Shown one piece after another: positions 8,356-15,039 of a stretch of DNA of 18,085 nucleotides. This DNA is from an uncultured Verrucomicrobiales bacterium (GTDB lineage Bacteria; Verrucomicrobiota; Verrucomicrobiia; Verrucomicrobiales; Akkermansiaceae). The notes beneath the pieces are model-generated. The model was not told the origin of the DNA and did no database searches. It saw only the letters and a program-made list of their open reading frames with translations. Both the position numbers and the translations under genes were made by a program. The stretch lies in contig CALCWC010000136.1 of assembly GCA_937905985.1 (NCBI GenBank), positions 1 through 18,085 of the forward strand, written 5' to 3'. The number at the start of each line of letters is the position of its first letter. Position 1 is the first letter of the stretch.

Positions 8356-9417
8356 ATGAAGAAAATCATCATACCCGTCGTCATCGCTGCGCTCGCCGCG
8401 GGCGGCATCTGGTACGCCCAATCCGGCGGTCCGGAAACGCCGCAAGACATCGTCCTGAGCGGCAACGTGGACATCCGCAGCGTCAACACCTCCTTCCGCG
8501 TGGGCGGGCGCCTGGCGGAGCTTGCCGTGGACGAGGGCGACCGCGTGAAGAAGGGCGACATCCTCGGCCGCATCGACGCCGAGCCGTACCGCATCGCTGT
8601 GCAGCAGGCGGAGGCCAATGCGGAGATTGCCCGCGCCGCCATCGCCGCCGCGGAACAGCAGGCCAACGCCGCCAAGGCCGACCTGGACCTGCACCTGGCG
8701 GGTTACCGCCAAGAGGAAATCGACCAGGCCAAGGCCGCGCTGGAGGCCCAGATTCCCGTGCTGGAGAACGCCAAGAAGGACTATGACCGCATGAAGGCCC
8801 TCATCGGCGACGGCGCCGTTTCCAAGCAGATGTACGACGCCGCGGAAAACGCCTACACCAGCCAGCTCTCCACCGTGGCCGCCGCACGCGCCAAGTACGA
8901 GCAGATGGAGCGCGGGTTCCGCAAGGAGGAAATCGACCTTGCCAAGGCCAACTACTCCGCCGCCACCGTGGCTGTGGATGAGGCGCGCGCGCGTTCCCGC
9001 GCCGCCGACGCCCAGCTGGAACAGGCCCGCCTCAACCTCGCCGATACCGACATGCCCTGCCCCGCCGACGGCATCGTGATGACCCGCACGGTGGAGCCGG
9101 GGTCCATGCTCTCCGCGGGCACGCCCGTGCTGGGCATCTCGCTGCGCAACCCCGTGTGGGTGCGCGCCTACATCGACGAGGCCCTGCTGGAGCGCGTGCA
9201 GCCCAACATGCAGGTCACCGTCACCACGGACGGCGGCGGCTCGTACACCGGCACGGTGGGCTTCATCTCGCCGCAGGCGGAGTTCACCCCCAAGACCGTG
9301 GAGACCGCGGACATCCGCACCACGCTCGTGTACCGCCTCCGCATTGTGGTGCAGGACCCCGGGGGCAAGCTCAACCAGGGCGCGCCCGTGAGCGTGCACC
9401 TGCCCGCCCAAAAGTAA
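8356..9417 (+). CDS. ybhG: HlyD-family periplasmic adaptor (YbhG-like)
   Basis: A 353-residue membrane-fusion protein. One N-terminal membrane anchor lies at residues about 4-21 (IIIPVVIAALAAGGIWYA). Half a lipoyl/barrel-sandwich domain follows (about 45-75, FRVGGRLAELAVDEGDRVKKG). A long Ala/Glu/Lys-rich alpha-helical hairpin spans about 78-225. The second lipoyl half (CPADGIVMTRTVEPGSMLSAG, from about 235) and a beta-barrel/membrane-proximal domain complete it. Its length is close to that of E. coli YbhG (about 330 residues). It should link the inner-membrane ABC complex to an outer-membrane channel across the periplasm. No TolC-like gene is in the operon, so a channel encoded elsewhere is expected. 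It ends 15 nt before the ATPase gene. Confidence 0.92.
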   Translation: MKKIIIPVVIAALAAGGIWYAQSGGPETPQDIVLSGNVDIRSVNTSFRVGGRLAELAVDEGDRVKKGDILGRIDAEPYRIAVQQAEANAEIARAAIAAAEQQANAAKADLDLHLAGYRQEEIDQAKAALEAQIPVLENAKKDYDRMKALIGDGAVSKQMYDAAENAYTSQLSTVAAARAKYEQMERGFRKEEIDLAKANYSAATVAVDEARARSRAADAQLEQARLNLADTDMPCPADGIVMTRTVEPGSMLSAGTPVLGISLRNPVWVRAYIDEALLERVQPNMQVTVTTDGGGSYTGTVGFISPQAEFTPKTVETADIRTTLVYRLRIVVQDPGGKLNQGAPVSVHLPAQK

Positions 9418-9432
9418 CATTCACGGCAGCCC

Positions 9433-11136
9433 ATGCTGGCGGAAATTTCAGACCTGCACTACCGCTTCAAGGGGGAGGACACGGAAGCCCTCGCCGGGGT
9501 GTCGCTTGATGTGCGGCCCGGCGAAATCCTGGGGCTCATCGGCCCCGACGGCGCGGGCAAGACCACCCTCATGCGCGTGATGGCAGGCGTGCTCAAGGCC
9601 GCTTCCGGAAACATCTCCATCCTCGGCGGCGACCCCCTTGCCGACCACGCCGCGCTCAGCCGCCGCGTGGGATACATGACCCAGCGGTTCAGCCTGTACG
9701 AGGACCTTTCCATCGAGCAGAACCTCATGCTCTACGCCGCACTCCACGGCATCTCCCAATCGGACGCCGCCACCCAGGGCGCGGAGCTGCTGGAGGCCGC
9801 GGGGCTCTCGCGCTTCCGCCCGCGCCCGGCGGGAAAGCTCTCCGGCGGCATGAAGCAGAAGCTCGCGCTCATCTGCGCCATGTTCGGCTCCCCGGAGCTC
9901 ATGCTGCTGGACGAGCCCGGCGTGGGCGTGGACCCGCTCTCCCGCCGCGATTTGTGGAAGCTCGTGGAGCGCGCGCGCGGCGCGGGGCGCGGCATCGTCT
10001 GGGCCACCGCGTATCTGGACGAGGCCGCCAAGTGCGACCGCGTCTGCATCCTGCACGAGGGCCGCGTGCACTACCTCGGCCCGCCGGACGGCATCCTGGC
10101 CGACCTGCGCGGGCGCGTGTTCTCCCTGCATGCGGGCGCGCGGAACCGCCTTTCCGTGCTGCGGCAGATGCAGGCGCGCGACGACGTGATGGACGCCATG
10201 ATCGAGGGCGCGAACGTGCGGTTCATGCTGCACGCGGGCGCATCTGCGGATGCCCTGCCGGAGGGCGCGGCACCCGTGGAGCCCAACTTCGAGGAGGCGT
10301 TCATCAACCTGCTCGGCGGCAGCGTGCAGAAGGCTGAGCACCGCGAGCCCGAACCGCCGCTGCCCATCCACGATGCCACCTCGGACGGCGTTATCGTCAC
10401 GGACGGCCTGACCAAGCGCTTCGGCGATTTCGTGGCCACCGACCACCTGACCATCAACGTGAAGCGCGGGGAGATTTTCGGCCTGCTCGGCGCCAACGGC
10501 GCCGGAAAGACCACCGCCTTCCGCATGATGTGCGGCCTCATCACGCCGTCCGACGGCAAGGCGGAAATCCTGGGCATCGACCTCCGCAAGGACCCGCGCA
10601 AGGCACGTGAGCACATCGGCTACATGGCGCAGAAGTTCTCGCTGTACTCGGACAACTCCGTGCTGCAGAACCTGCAGTTCTTCGCCACCGTGTACAACCT
10701 CAAGGGCAAATACAAGGAGGAGCGCATCGCCCGCGCCATCGACCGCTACACGCTTTCCCCCTACCTGCGGCGCAACGCGGGCGCCCTGCCCCTCGGCGTG
10801 AAGCAGCGCCTCTCCATGGCATGCGCCACGCTGCACGACCCCGAGTTCCTGTTCCTGGACGAGCCGACCTCTGGCGTGGATCCCTTCGCCCGCCGCGCGT
10901 TCTGGGAGGAAATCAACGAGATGTCCGCGCGCGGCGTCACCATCATCGTCACCACCCACTTCATGGACGAGGCGCAGTATCTGCACCGCATGGTCATCAT
11001 GAACAGCGGCAAGGTCATCGCCCACGGCAGCCCGGAGGAGCTCAAGGCCGCCGTGGCCACGCCGGAGCTGCCGGAGCCCTCCATGGAGGACGCTTTCATC
11101 CACTACATCCGCATCGGGAAAGGAGATGCATCGTGA
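9433..11136 (+). CDS. ybhF: Double-ATPase ABC exporter subunit (YbhF-like)
   Basis: A 567-residue cytoplasmic protein with two fused nucleotide-binding domains. NBD1 has Walker A GPDGAGKTT (37-45), signature LSGGMKQ (136-142) and Walker B LMLLDEP (156-162). NBD2 has Walker A GANGAGKTT (353-361), a degenerate signature LPLGVKQ (452-458) and Walker B FLFLDEP (472-478) followed by TSGVDP. The 567 residues match YbhF of E. coli (about 578). It powers export through the two permeases encoded next. Its NBD1 lacks the usual H-loop His (the segment reads WATAYLDEA), whereas NBD2 has it (VTTHFMDEA), so the two ATP sites are probably unequal. Its TGA overlaps the GTG start of the first permease. Confidence 0.94.
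   Translation: MLAEISDLHYRFKGEDTEALAGVSLDVRPGEILGLIGPDGAGKTTLMRVMAGVLKAASGNISILGGDPLADHAALSRRVGYMTQRFSLYEDLSIEQNLMLYAALHGISQSDAATQGAELLEAAGLSRFRPRPAGKLSGGMKQKLALICAMFGSPELMLLDEPGVGVDPLSRRDLWKLVERARGAGRGIVWATAYLDEAAKCDRVCILHEGRVHYLGPPDGILADLRGRVFSLHAGARNRLSVLRQMQARDDVMDAMIEGANVRFMLHAGASADALPEGAAPVEPNFEEAFINLLGGSVQKAEHREPEPPLPIHDATSDGVIVTDGLTKRFGDFVATDHLTINVKRGEIFGLLGANGAGKTTAFRMMCGLITPSDGKAEILGIDLRKDPRKAREHIGYMAQKFSLYSDNSVLQNLQFFATVYNLKGKYKEERIARAIDRYTLSPYLRRNAGALPLGVKQRLSMACATLHDPEFLFLDEPTSGVDPFARRAFWEEINEMSARGVTIIVTTHFMDEAQYLHRMVIMNSGKVIAHGSPEELKAAVATPELPEPSMEDAFIHYIRIGKGDAS
11121..11136 (+). promoter_or_regulatory. Strong Shine-Dalgarno and GTGA overlap fixing the ybhS start
   Basis: AGGAG at 11121-11125 lies 7 nt before a GTG at 11133. 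The four bases GTGA at 11133-11136 hold both the start codon of the first permease gene and the TGA stop of the ATPase gene, so the two are translationally coupled. A longer open frame reaching upstream into the ATPase gene is only a shadow. Confidence 0.8.
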
Positions 11137-12227
11137 ACCGCCTCGCTGCACTCGTCATGAAGGAGAGCCGGCAGATTTTGAAGGATCCGTCGAGCATCAT
11201 CCTGGCCTTCGTCATTCCGGTGTTGATGATTTTGCTCTTCGGGTACTGCATCAACTTCGATTCCTCGTACACCTCGGTGGCGCTGGTGCTGCAGGACGAG
11301 GCGCCCGCCGCGCACAGCCTGGTGGAGCGCCTCACCGGCTCGCCCAACTTCCACTGCACCCGAACCGCCGGGCATGACGACGCCATGCGGATGCTCCACC
11401 GCGGCGACGTCAACGCCGTGCTCGTCATCCCGGACGACTTCTCGCGCGGGGTGGAGAGCGGGGCGGGCGCGCGCATGCTGCTGGTGAGCGACGGCACGGT
11501 GCCCAACACCGCCAACTTCACCAACCTGTACGTGCAGAGCGTGTACGCCGCGTGGGCGCAGGAGCGCGGGCACGCGGGCGGCATCACCGTGCAGCCCTCG
11601 TACCGCTTCAACCAGGCCGCCGTGAGCCGCAACTACGTGCTGCCCGCGTCCATCGGCGTGGTGATGTCGTTCATCGCCACGTTCCTCACGGCCATGGTGG
11701 TGGCGCGCGAGTGGGAGCGCGGCACCATGGAGGCCATCCTGGCGTCCTCCGCCTCGCGCACGGAGTTCATCCTCTCCAAGCTCATCCCGTACTTTGTGCT
11801 GGGCATGGGCGCCATGGGCATCTGCCTGCTCAGCACCACGCTCATCTTCCACGTGCCGGTGCGCGGGCCGCTCTGGATGGTGTTCGCGGAGGCCGGGCTC
11901 ATGCTCTTCAGCGTGCTGGCGTTCGGGCTGCTCATCTCCACCCTGGTGCGCAACCAGTACACCGCCTCGCTCATCTCGCTGCAGGCGTCCATCCTGCCCA
12001 CCATCCTGCTCTCCGGGTTCATCTTCGAGCTCTCCAGCATGCCGCAGTGGATTCAGGCGGTGAGCTACCTCATCCCCGCGCGGTACCTCTCCCGCTGCCT
12101 CACCTCGCTCTTCCAGGCCGGTGTGGTGCCTTCCGTGATGTGGTTCAACACCGTCGCGCTCGCCGTCTCCGCCGTGTTCTGGCTCGGCCTCGTCTTCCTC
12201 GCCACCCCCAAGCGTCTCGACCAATGA
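11133..12227 (+). CDS. ybhS: ABC-2 type permease (YbhS-like)
   Basis: A 364-residue inner-membrane subunit. One N-terminal transmembrane helix (about residues 21-42, IILAFVIPVLMILLFGYCI) follows a short cytoplasmic amphipathic stretch containing MKESRQILKDP. A large extracytoplasmic domain (about 43-170) comes next, with VIPDDFSRG, which is typical of this family. Five further helices occupy about 170-360. The length matches E. coli YbhS (about 377). It should form a heterodimer with the next permease and work with the double ATPase and the adaptor. E. coli YbhFSR has been linked to tetracycline and Na+/Li+ efflux and the operon to cefoperazone/chloramphenicol sensitivity; the substrate here is unknown. 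GTG start, 4-nt overlap with each neighbour. Confidence 0.92.
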   Translation: MNRLAALVMKESRQILKDPSSIILAFVIPVLMILLFGYCINFDSSYTSVALVLQDEAPAAHSLVERLTGSPNFHCTRTAGHDDAMRMLHRGDVNAVLVIPDDFSRGVESGAGARMLLVSDGTVPNTANFTNLYVQSVYAAWAQERGHAGGITVQPSYRFNQAAVSRNYVLPASIGVVMSFIATFLTAMVVAREWERGTMEAILASSASRTEFILSKLIPYFVLGMGAMGICLLSTTLIFHVPVRGPLWMVFAEAGLMLFSVLAFGLLISTLVRNQYTASLISLQASILPTILLSGFIFELSSMPQWIQAVSYLIPARYLSRCLTSLFQAGVVPSVMWFNTVALAVSAVFWLGLVFLATPKRLDQ

Positions 12228-13330
12228 GCATCCTCGTCCACATCCTCGCGCTTATCCGAAAGGAGCTGCAGGAGCAGTTCCGCACCCCGCGCAACATCAT
12301 GGTGCTCATCTTCCCCGTCATCATGCAGTGCCTGCTCTTCCCCTTCATGGTCACCATGGACGTCACCGACTGCCCCACCGCCATCCTCAACGAGGACGGC
12401 GGCGCCGCCTCCCTGGAGCTGGTGCAGCGCATCCAGGCCGCCCCGTACATCACGCGTACCGTCCGCGCCGACGGCGCCGCGCAGCTCCGCGAATGCATCG
12501 ACTCGCAGGACGTCATGGTCGGCGTGCACATCCCCGCCGACTTCTCGCGCCGACTCGCCCGCGGCGAGAACGCCGACGTGCAGGTGATTTGCGACGGACG
12601 CCGCTCCAACAGCTCGCAGATTGCCGCCGGGTACATCACCTCCATTGCAAGCCAGATGACCGCCGAACGCAACGGCGCGAATGCCGCCGCCGCACCCGCC
12701 GTGCGGAACCTCTACAACCCCGCGCTCGACCCCAAATGGTTCCTCCTGCCATGCCTTTTCGGACTGCTCGGCATGCTCACCACGCTCAACATCTCCTGCA
12801 TGTCCATCGCCAAGGAGCGGGAGGCCGGAACCTACGAGCAGCTCTGCGTCACCCCCATGAGCCGCTTCGAGCTGCTCATCGGCAAGACCGTGCCCGCCGT
12901 GCTCATCGTCCTGGGGCAAGCCGTCATCATCCTGCTCATCGCACGCCTGGGCTTCGGCCTGCCCCTCCACGGCTCCATCCCCGCCCTGTTCGTGGTCGTC
13001 GGCATGTACTCCATGGCCCTGGCCGGAACCGGATGCGCCATCTCATCCTGCTGCTCCACCCAGCAGCAAGCCTACATCGGCATGTTCTGCTTCATCATCC
13101 CCGCACTCCTAATCTCTGGCTTCGTCTCCCCCGTGGAAAACATGCCCTCCCTCCTCCAATACATCGCCACCATCGATCCCCTCTACTACCTCTTCACCGC
13201 CACCCGCGGCATCTTCCTCAAAGCCTACTCCTTCAAAGACATTTTCTCTCCGCACATTATAGCGTTCGCTATAATTGGCGCTACGAACCTTGCATTGGCA
13301 TACACAATGCTTCGGCTTAAGAAAGATTGA
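12224..13330 (+). CDS. ybhR: ABC-2 type permease (YbhR-like)
   Basis: A 368-residue inner-membrane subunit paralogous to the previous one. The first transmembrane helix is at about residues 22-40 (IMVLIFPVIMQCLLFPFMV). An extracytoplasmic domain (about 41-165) with HIPADFSRRLARGE follows, then about five helices and the typical ISGFVSPVENMP segment. ATG 12224 overlaps the TGA of ybhS in ATGA. The last 20-30 codons (from about 13240) are AT-rich and use codons such as ATA, TTG, GCA and CGG, unlike the strongly GC-ending codons before them. A second, diverged version of the last 19 residues, with the host-like codons, sits just downstream. The 3' end has probably been exchanged or partly duplicated. 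The encoded protein is full length for the family. Confidence 0.92.
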   Translation: MSILVHILALIRKELQEQFRTPRNIMVLIFPVIMQCLLFPFMVTMDVTDCPTAILNEDGGAASLELVQRIQAAPYITRTVRADGAAQLRECIDSQDVMVGVHIPADFSRRLARGENADVQVICDGRRSNSSQIAAGYITSIASQMTAERNGANAAAAPAVRNLYNPALDPKWFLLPCLFGLLGMLTTLNISCMSIAKEREAGTYEQLCVTPMSRFELLIGKTVPAVLIVLGQAVIILLIARLGFGLPLHGSIPALFVVVGMYSMALAGTGCAISSCCSTQQQAYIGMFCFIIPALLISGFVSPVENMPSLLQYIATIDPLYYLFTATRGIFLKAYSFKDIFSPHIIAFAIIGATNLALAYTMLRLKKD

Positions 13331-13345
13331 GCGTACGCCCCCTGC

Positions 13346-13373
13346 CTCGGCGTAGCTTTAGCGGAGACGGAAG
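13346..13373 (+). repeat. 28-nt direct repeat, copy 1
   Basis: This 28-nt stretch (CTCGGCGTAG at its start, GACGGAAG at its end) is identical to 13506-13533. Its core, CGTAGCTTTAGCGGAGACG, can fold as CGT/ACG plus CTTT/GGAG around AGC. It lies directly after the ybhR stop codon and is followed by a related unit, GCGTTAGCCGTAGACGG. Confidence 0.75.
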
Positions 13374-13390
13374 GCGTTAGCCGTAGACGG

Positions 13391-13450
13391 GTAATCGGCA
13401 CCACCAACCTCGCCTTAGCCTACCTCATGCTCCGCCTCAAAAAAGATTAA
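13391..13450 (+). pseudogene. Displaced second copy of the ybhR 3' end
   Basis: Twenty codons read VIGTTNLALAYLMLRLKKD plus TAA, against IIGATNLALAYTMLRLKKD plus TGA at 13271-13330. That is 16 of 19 residues and 43 of 60 bases identical by eye, with most differences in third codon positions. There is no start codon or Shine-Dalgarno, and the sequence just upstream is the repeat field, so it is a remnant and not a gene. Its codons (ACC, CTC, GCC, CGC) are those of the upstream operon, suggesting that this is the original ybhR tail and that the tail now in use is the incoming one. Confidence 0.8.
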
Positions 13451-13505
13451 CCCCCTGCTTGCCCCGGCGTCCCGCCAGCCTCGGCGGCCTGTCTCGGCGT
13501 TTTAT

Positions 13506-13610
13506 CTCGGCGTAGCTTTAGCGGAGACGGAAGCTTCAGCGAAGACGAAAGCAAACGAGCGCGGCGAGATGCGAAGACGGAAGTGAGCTGTACGATAAAG
13601 CGCATCGACG
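13506..13610 (+). repeat. 28-nt direct repeat, copy 2, and degenerate hairpin-unit field
   Basis: The identical second 28-nt copy (13506-13533) is followed by degenerate units such as GCTTCAGCGAAGACGAAAG (with CTTC/GAAG self-pairing) and GATGCGAAGACGGAAG. The theme is AGCG-x-AGACGGAAG. This resembles a decaying family of small intergenic repeats. Together with 13331-13505 and the hairpins after it, this accounts for the gene-free stretch 13331-13731. Confidence 0.6.
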
Positions 13611-13631
13611 TTGAAAAAAGGACGCAACGTC
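13607..13631. repeat. Inverted repeat with A-rich loop
   Basis: GACGTTG and CAACGTC form perfect 7-bp arms around an 11-base loop (AAAAAAGGACG). No T run follows on the plus strand, so it is not a classical terminator for the exporter operon, although no better plus-strand candidate is visible. Confidence 0.45.
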
Positions 13632-13653
13632 AGACGTAAAGGCTATCTTAAAG

Positions 13654-13690
13654 CAAAAATAGGTCTGGCGCGGATAATCCGCGCCAGACC
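13654..13690 (-). terminator. Strong intrinsic terminator of the TIR-C / membrane-protein operon
   Basis: On the minus strand the perfect arms GGTCTGGCGCGGAT and ATCCGCGCCAGACC (13662-13690, one central base) are followed by TATTTTTG. The hairpin begins 41 nt after the stop codon of the last island gene. On the plus strand it is followed by no T run, so termination of the exporter operon there is less certain. Confidence 0.88.
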
Positions 13691-13731
13691 ATAGCAAATA
13701 TAATTACGAACTTATATGCATACAGCACAAA

Positions 13732-14208
13732 TTAGTCTCGAAACAACAAGTTAGCAAGTTGTTTAATGAAAGAAGGTTTGCAAACCATTAATACCAATGA
13801 TACATTTACTATCATCAATATGCCATATATCCATAAAAGCGTCTTACTAAACATCAATCTTGCAACACAAGAGACCGAATCCCGCTCTCTTTCCGTGGGA
13901 GTTAACTCAAAAGGTATATAACCGTCTTTATCATTGCGAAGTCCAAAATCAACAGCCACGACAGTATCGTACTTTTTCCTGAAGATTTTTTGATACCTCA
14001 AGTAAAAACCCGCCAACCCCCAAAACATTATGATTATAATGCTGGTGATAGTTATACCCGCCGCAAACGGCATTGACCCTTTGCAAATCAAAGTCCAGAG
14101 TGCAGCCAACAGCGTTAAACACCATCTATGGGTTTGGGACAGGGTATTCGCCATCCGAGTTATAACACCTTGCAATAACTCCAAGTACTTAATTGATTCT
14201 TCTTTCAT
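13732..14208 (-). CDS. Small membrane protein paired with TIR-C (SLATT/2TM-effector-like)
   Basis: 158 residues counted from ATG 14208, which shares ATGA with the TGA of the upstream TIR gene. The GTG two codons earlier is possible but is not shared with the paralogue. An N-terminal amphipathic segment, KYLELLQGVITRMA (7-20), is followed by two adjacent hydrophobic segments (29-42 and 46-70), a charged cytoplasmic-type loop, and a third helix (123-143). It is a clear paralogue of the 16662-17090 protein: both have IKYLE(L/M)(L/I)Q.VI.R(M/L)A, Q-T-x-(R/K)-W-C-L-T and FWG(L/M)A..(Y/F)L. From memory, this pattern occurs in unnamed small membrane proteins found beside TIR-like genes, and its architecture recalls SLATT-type 2TM effectors. 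Pore formation on activation is inference. It is the last gene before the terminator. Confidence 0.85.
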   Translation of the reverse strand: MKEESIKYLELLQGVITRMANTLSQTHRWCLTLLAALWTLICKGSMPFAAGITITSIIIIMFWGLAGFYLRYQKIFRKKYDTVVAVDFGLRNDKDGYIPFELTPTERERDSVSCVARLMFSKTLLWIYGILMIVNVSLVLMVCKPSFIKQLANLLFRD

Positions 14209-14897
14209 ATGCACGATTTCAAGTCTTTAATGATGTCTTCCACTGCGCCTTCTTTTAAGTGAGCAACTGATACAGTATGAATAAATTCAACAGAAGCTTT
14301 CTTCGACATATTTGCTTGTAGGCTTTCAAATATCTTCTTTGAAACTTTACGAAGACTAGACGTATAGATTTCCTGTGCAACCCACGGAGAACCCACCAAT
14401 ATCTGATCTTTGATTTTCTGTTTTGCTTTTTCCTCCGATACAAATATGAAGGCGGGAGAATGCAATACAACATGCTGCAGTGCAAGGGAAAGGATGGAAA
14501 AAACATTCTTTGCTACATTATTGCATTCCTCCAAAGAATATACTTGCGATATGTTATCTGTTCGTATGCTTCGCATATTCCACTTTTTAACATGGCCCTG
14601 CAATGCGTCCAACAAATCATAAACACTTCCCCATACTTCAGAATCAATAAAGCATTTTAAGCCTGTCTCGGCACTTATCCTATCTCGAATTTTCATCGCA
14701 TAATCTTTTTCGTCGTAGAAATGAGAAATGAAAATAGAGTCCTCTGCATACGGGAACAATATTTGCCGAACTAATGCAGTATCGACCCTAGGTATGCTGT
14801 TCGTCATTTCAATTAGTCTATCAATTTGAATCTTTTTCGGCACAGCTTCTTCTATGGGCCTGAACCTGGCCCTATCATATATGCAATATCTAATCAT
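14205..14897 (-). CDS. TIR-domain protein C, probable NADase
   Basis: 230 residues from ATG 14897. The TIR core runs from strand A (IFISHF, 55-60) through FIDSEVWGSVYDLLDALQ (83-100) and an inserted helical segment ending in strand SPAFIFVSE (147-155) to GSPWVAQEI (169-177). Glu176 lines up with the catalytic Glu of TIR NADases (as in the WVHKEI of SARM1). A conserved C-terminal motif, VSVAHLKEG, is shared with its two paralogues. An open GTG frame reaches back to 14981, but it lies in the conserved leader, where changes between the two copies are mostly non-synonymous and keep RNA pairing. I therefore take 14897 as the start; the Shine-Dalgarno is weak. It overlaps the membrane-protein gene by 4 nt. 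The role as an immune sensor or signal producer is inferred. Confidence 0.85.
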   Translation of the reverse strand: MIRYCIYDRARFRPIEEAVPKKIQIDRLIEMTNSIPRVDTALVRQILFPYAEDSIFISHFYDEKDYAMKIRDRISAETGLKCFIDSEVWGSVYDLLDALQGHVKKWNMRSIRTDNISQVYSLEECNNVAKNVFSILSLALQHVVLHSPAFIFVSEEKAKQKIKDQILVGSPWVAQEIYTSSLRKVSKKIFESLQANMSKKASVEFIHTVSVAHLKEGAVEDIIKDLKSCI

Positions 14898-14922
14898 ATT
14901 GTTTAATATTGATTGTTTTCTC

Positions 14923-15032
14923 CCACGCCGCTGCCCAACTGTTGGGCATCTATAAACGTGAAGCAACCTCCTTTCTAACACGACCTCAAGCGCCGCGCAA
15001 GAACTTTTTTATTATGTAATACAGTAATATCG
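14923..15032 (-). promoter_or_regulatory. Conserved leader RNA of TIR operon C
   Basis: A 110-nt block identical at 97 of 110 positions (by eye) to 17891-18000 in the same orientation. From 5' to 3' on the minus strand it holds the promoter spacer and -10, then hairpin H1 (14979-14997; CGCGG/UCGUG with two G-U pairs), a purine run AAAGGAGG, then hairpin H2 (14933-14947; GCCCAAC-A-GTTGGGC, foldable as a 6-bp stem with a CAG loop). H2 differs from the other copy by a paired T-A to C-G change. AAAGGAGG has no start codon at a usable distance in either copy. This looks like a regulatory 5' leader, possibly a switch or attenuator; the mechanism is unknown. Confidence 0.8.
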
Positions 15033-15039
15033 TCTGCAA
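15011..15039 (-). promoter_or_regulatory. Promoter of TIR operon C
   Basis: TTGCAG (-35, 15034-15039), a 17-bp spacer and CATAAT (-10, 15011-15016) on the minus strand. The -10 and all but the first base of the spacer are identical to the promoter of TIR operon A. Transcription should begin near 15004, giving a leader of about 107 nt. AT-rich tracts upstream (about 15060-15090) could act as UP elements. Confidence 0.65.

Noticed and set aside
9448..12224. Long minus-strand open frames opposite the ATPase and permease genes
   Set aside because: They are antisense shadows of GC-rich genes. The sense frames contain complete Walker motifs and permease helices.
13346..13610. CRISPR array in the repeat field
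   Set aside because: There are only two exact copies, they are 160 nt apart, the other units are degenerate, spacers are not uniform, and no cas gene is present.
14898..14981. N-terminal extension of TIR-C from GTG 14981, and an equivalent short frame from GTG 17949 in leader A
   Set aside because: In leader A this frame stops at a TAA just before the TIR-A start codon. Differences between the two copies in this frame are mostly non-synonymous while stems are kept, so the constraint is on RNA or DNA and not on protein.
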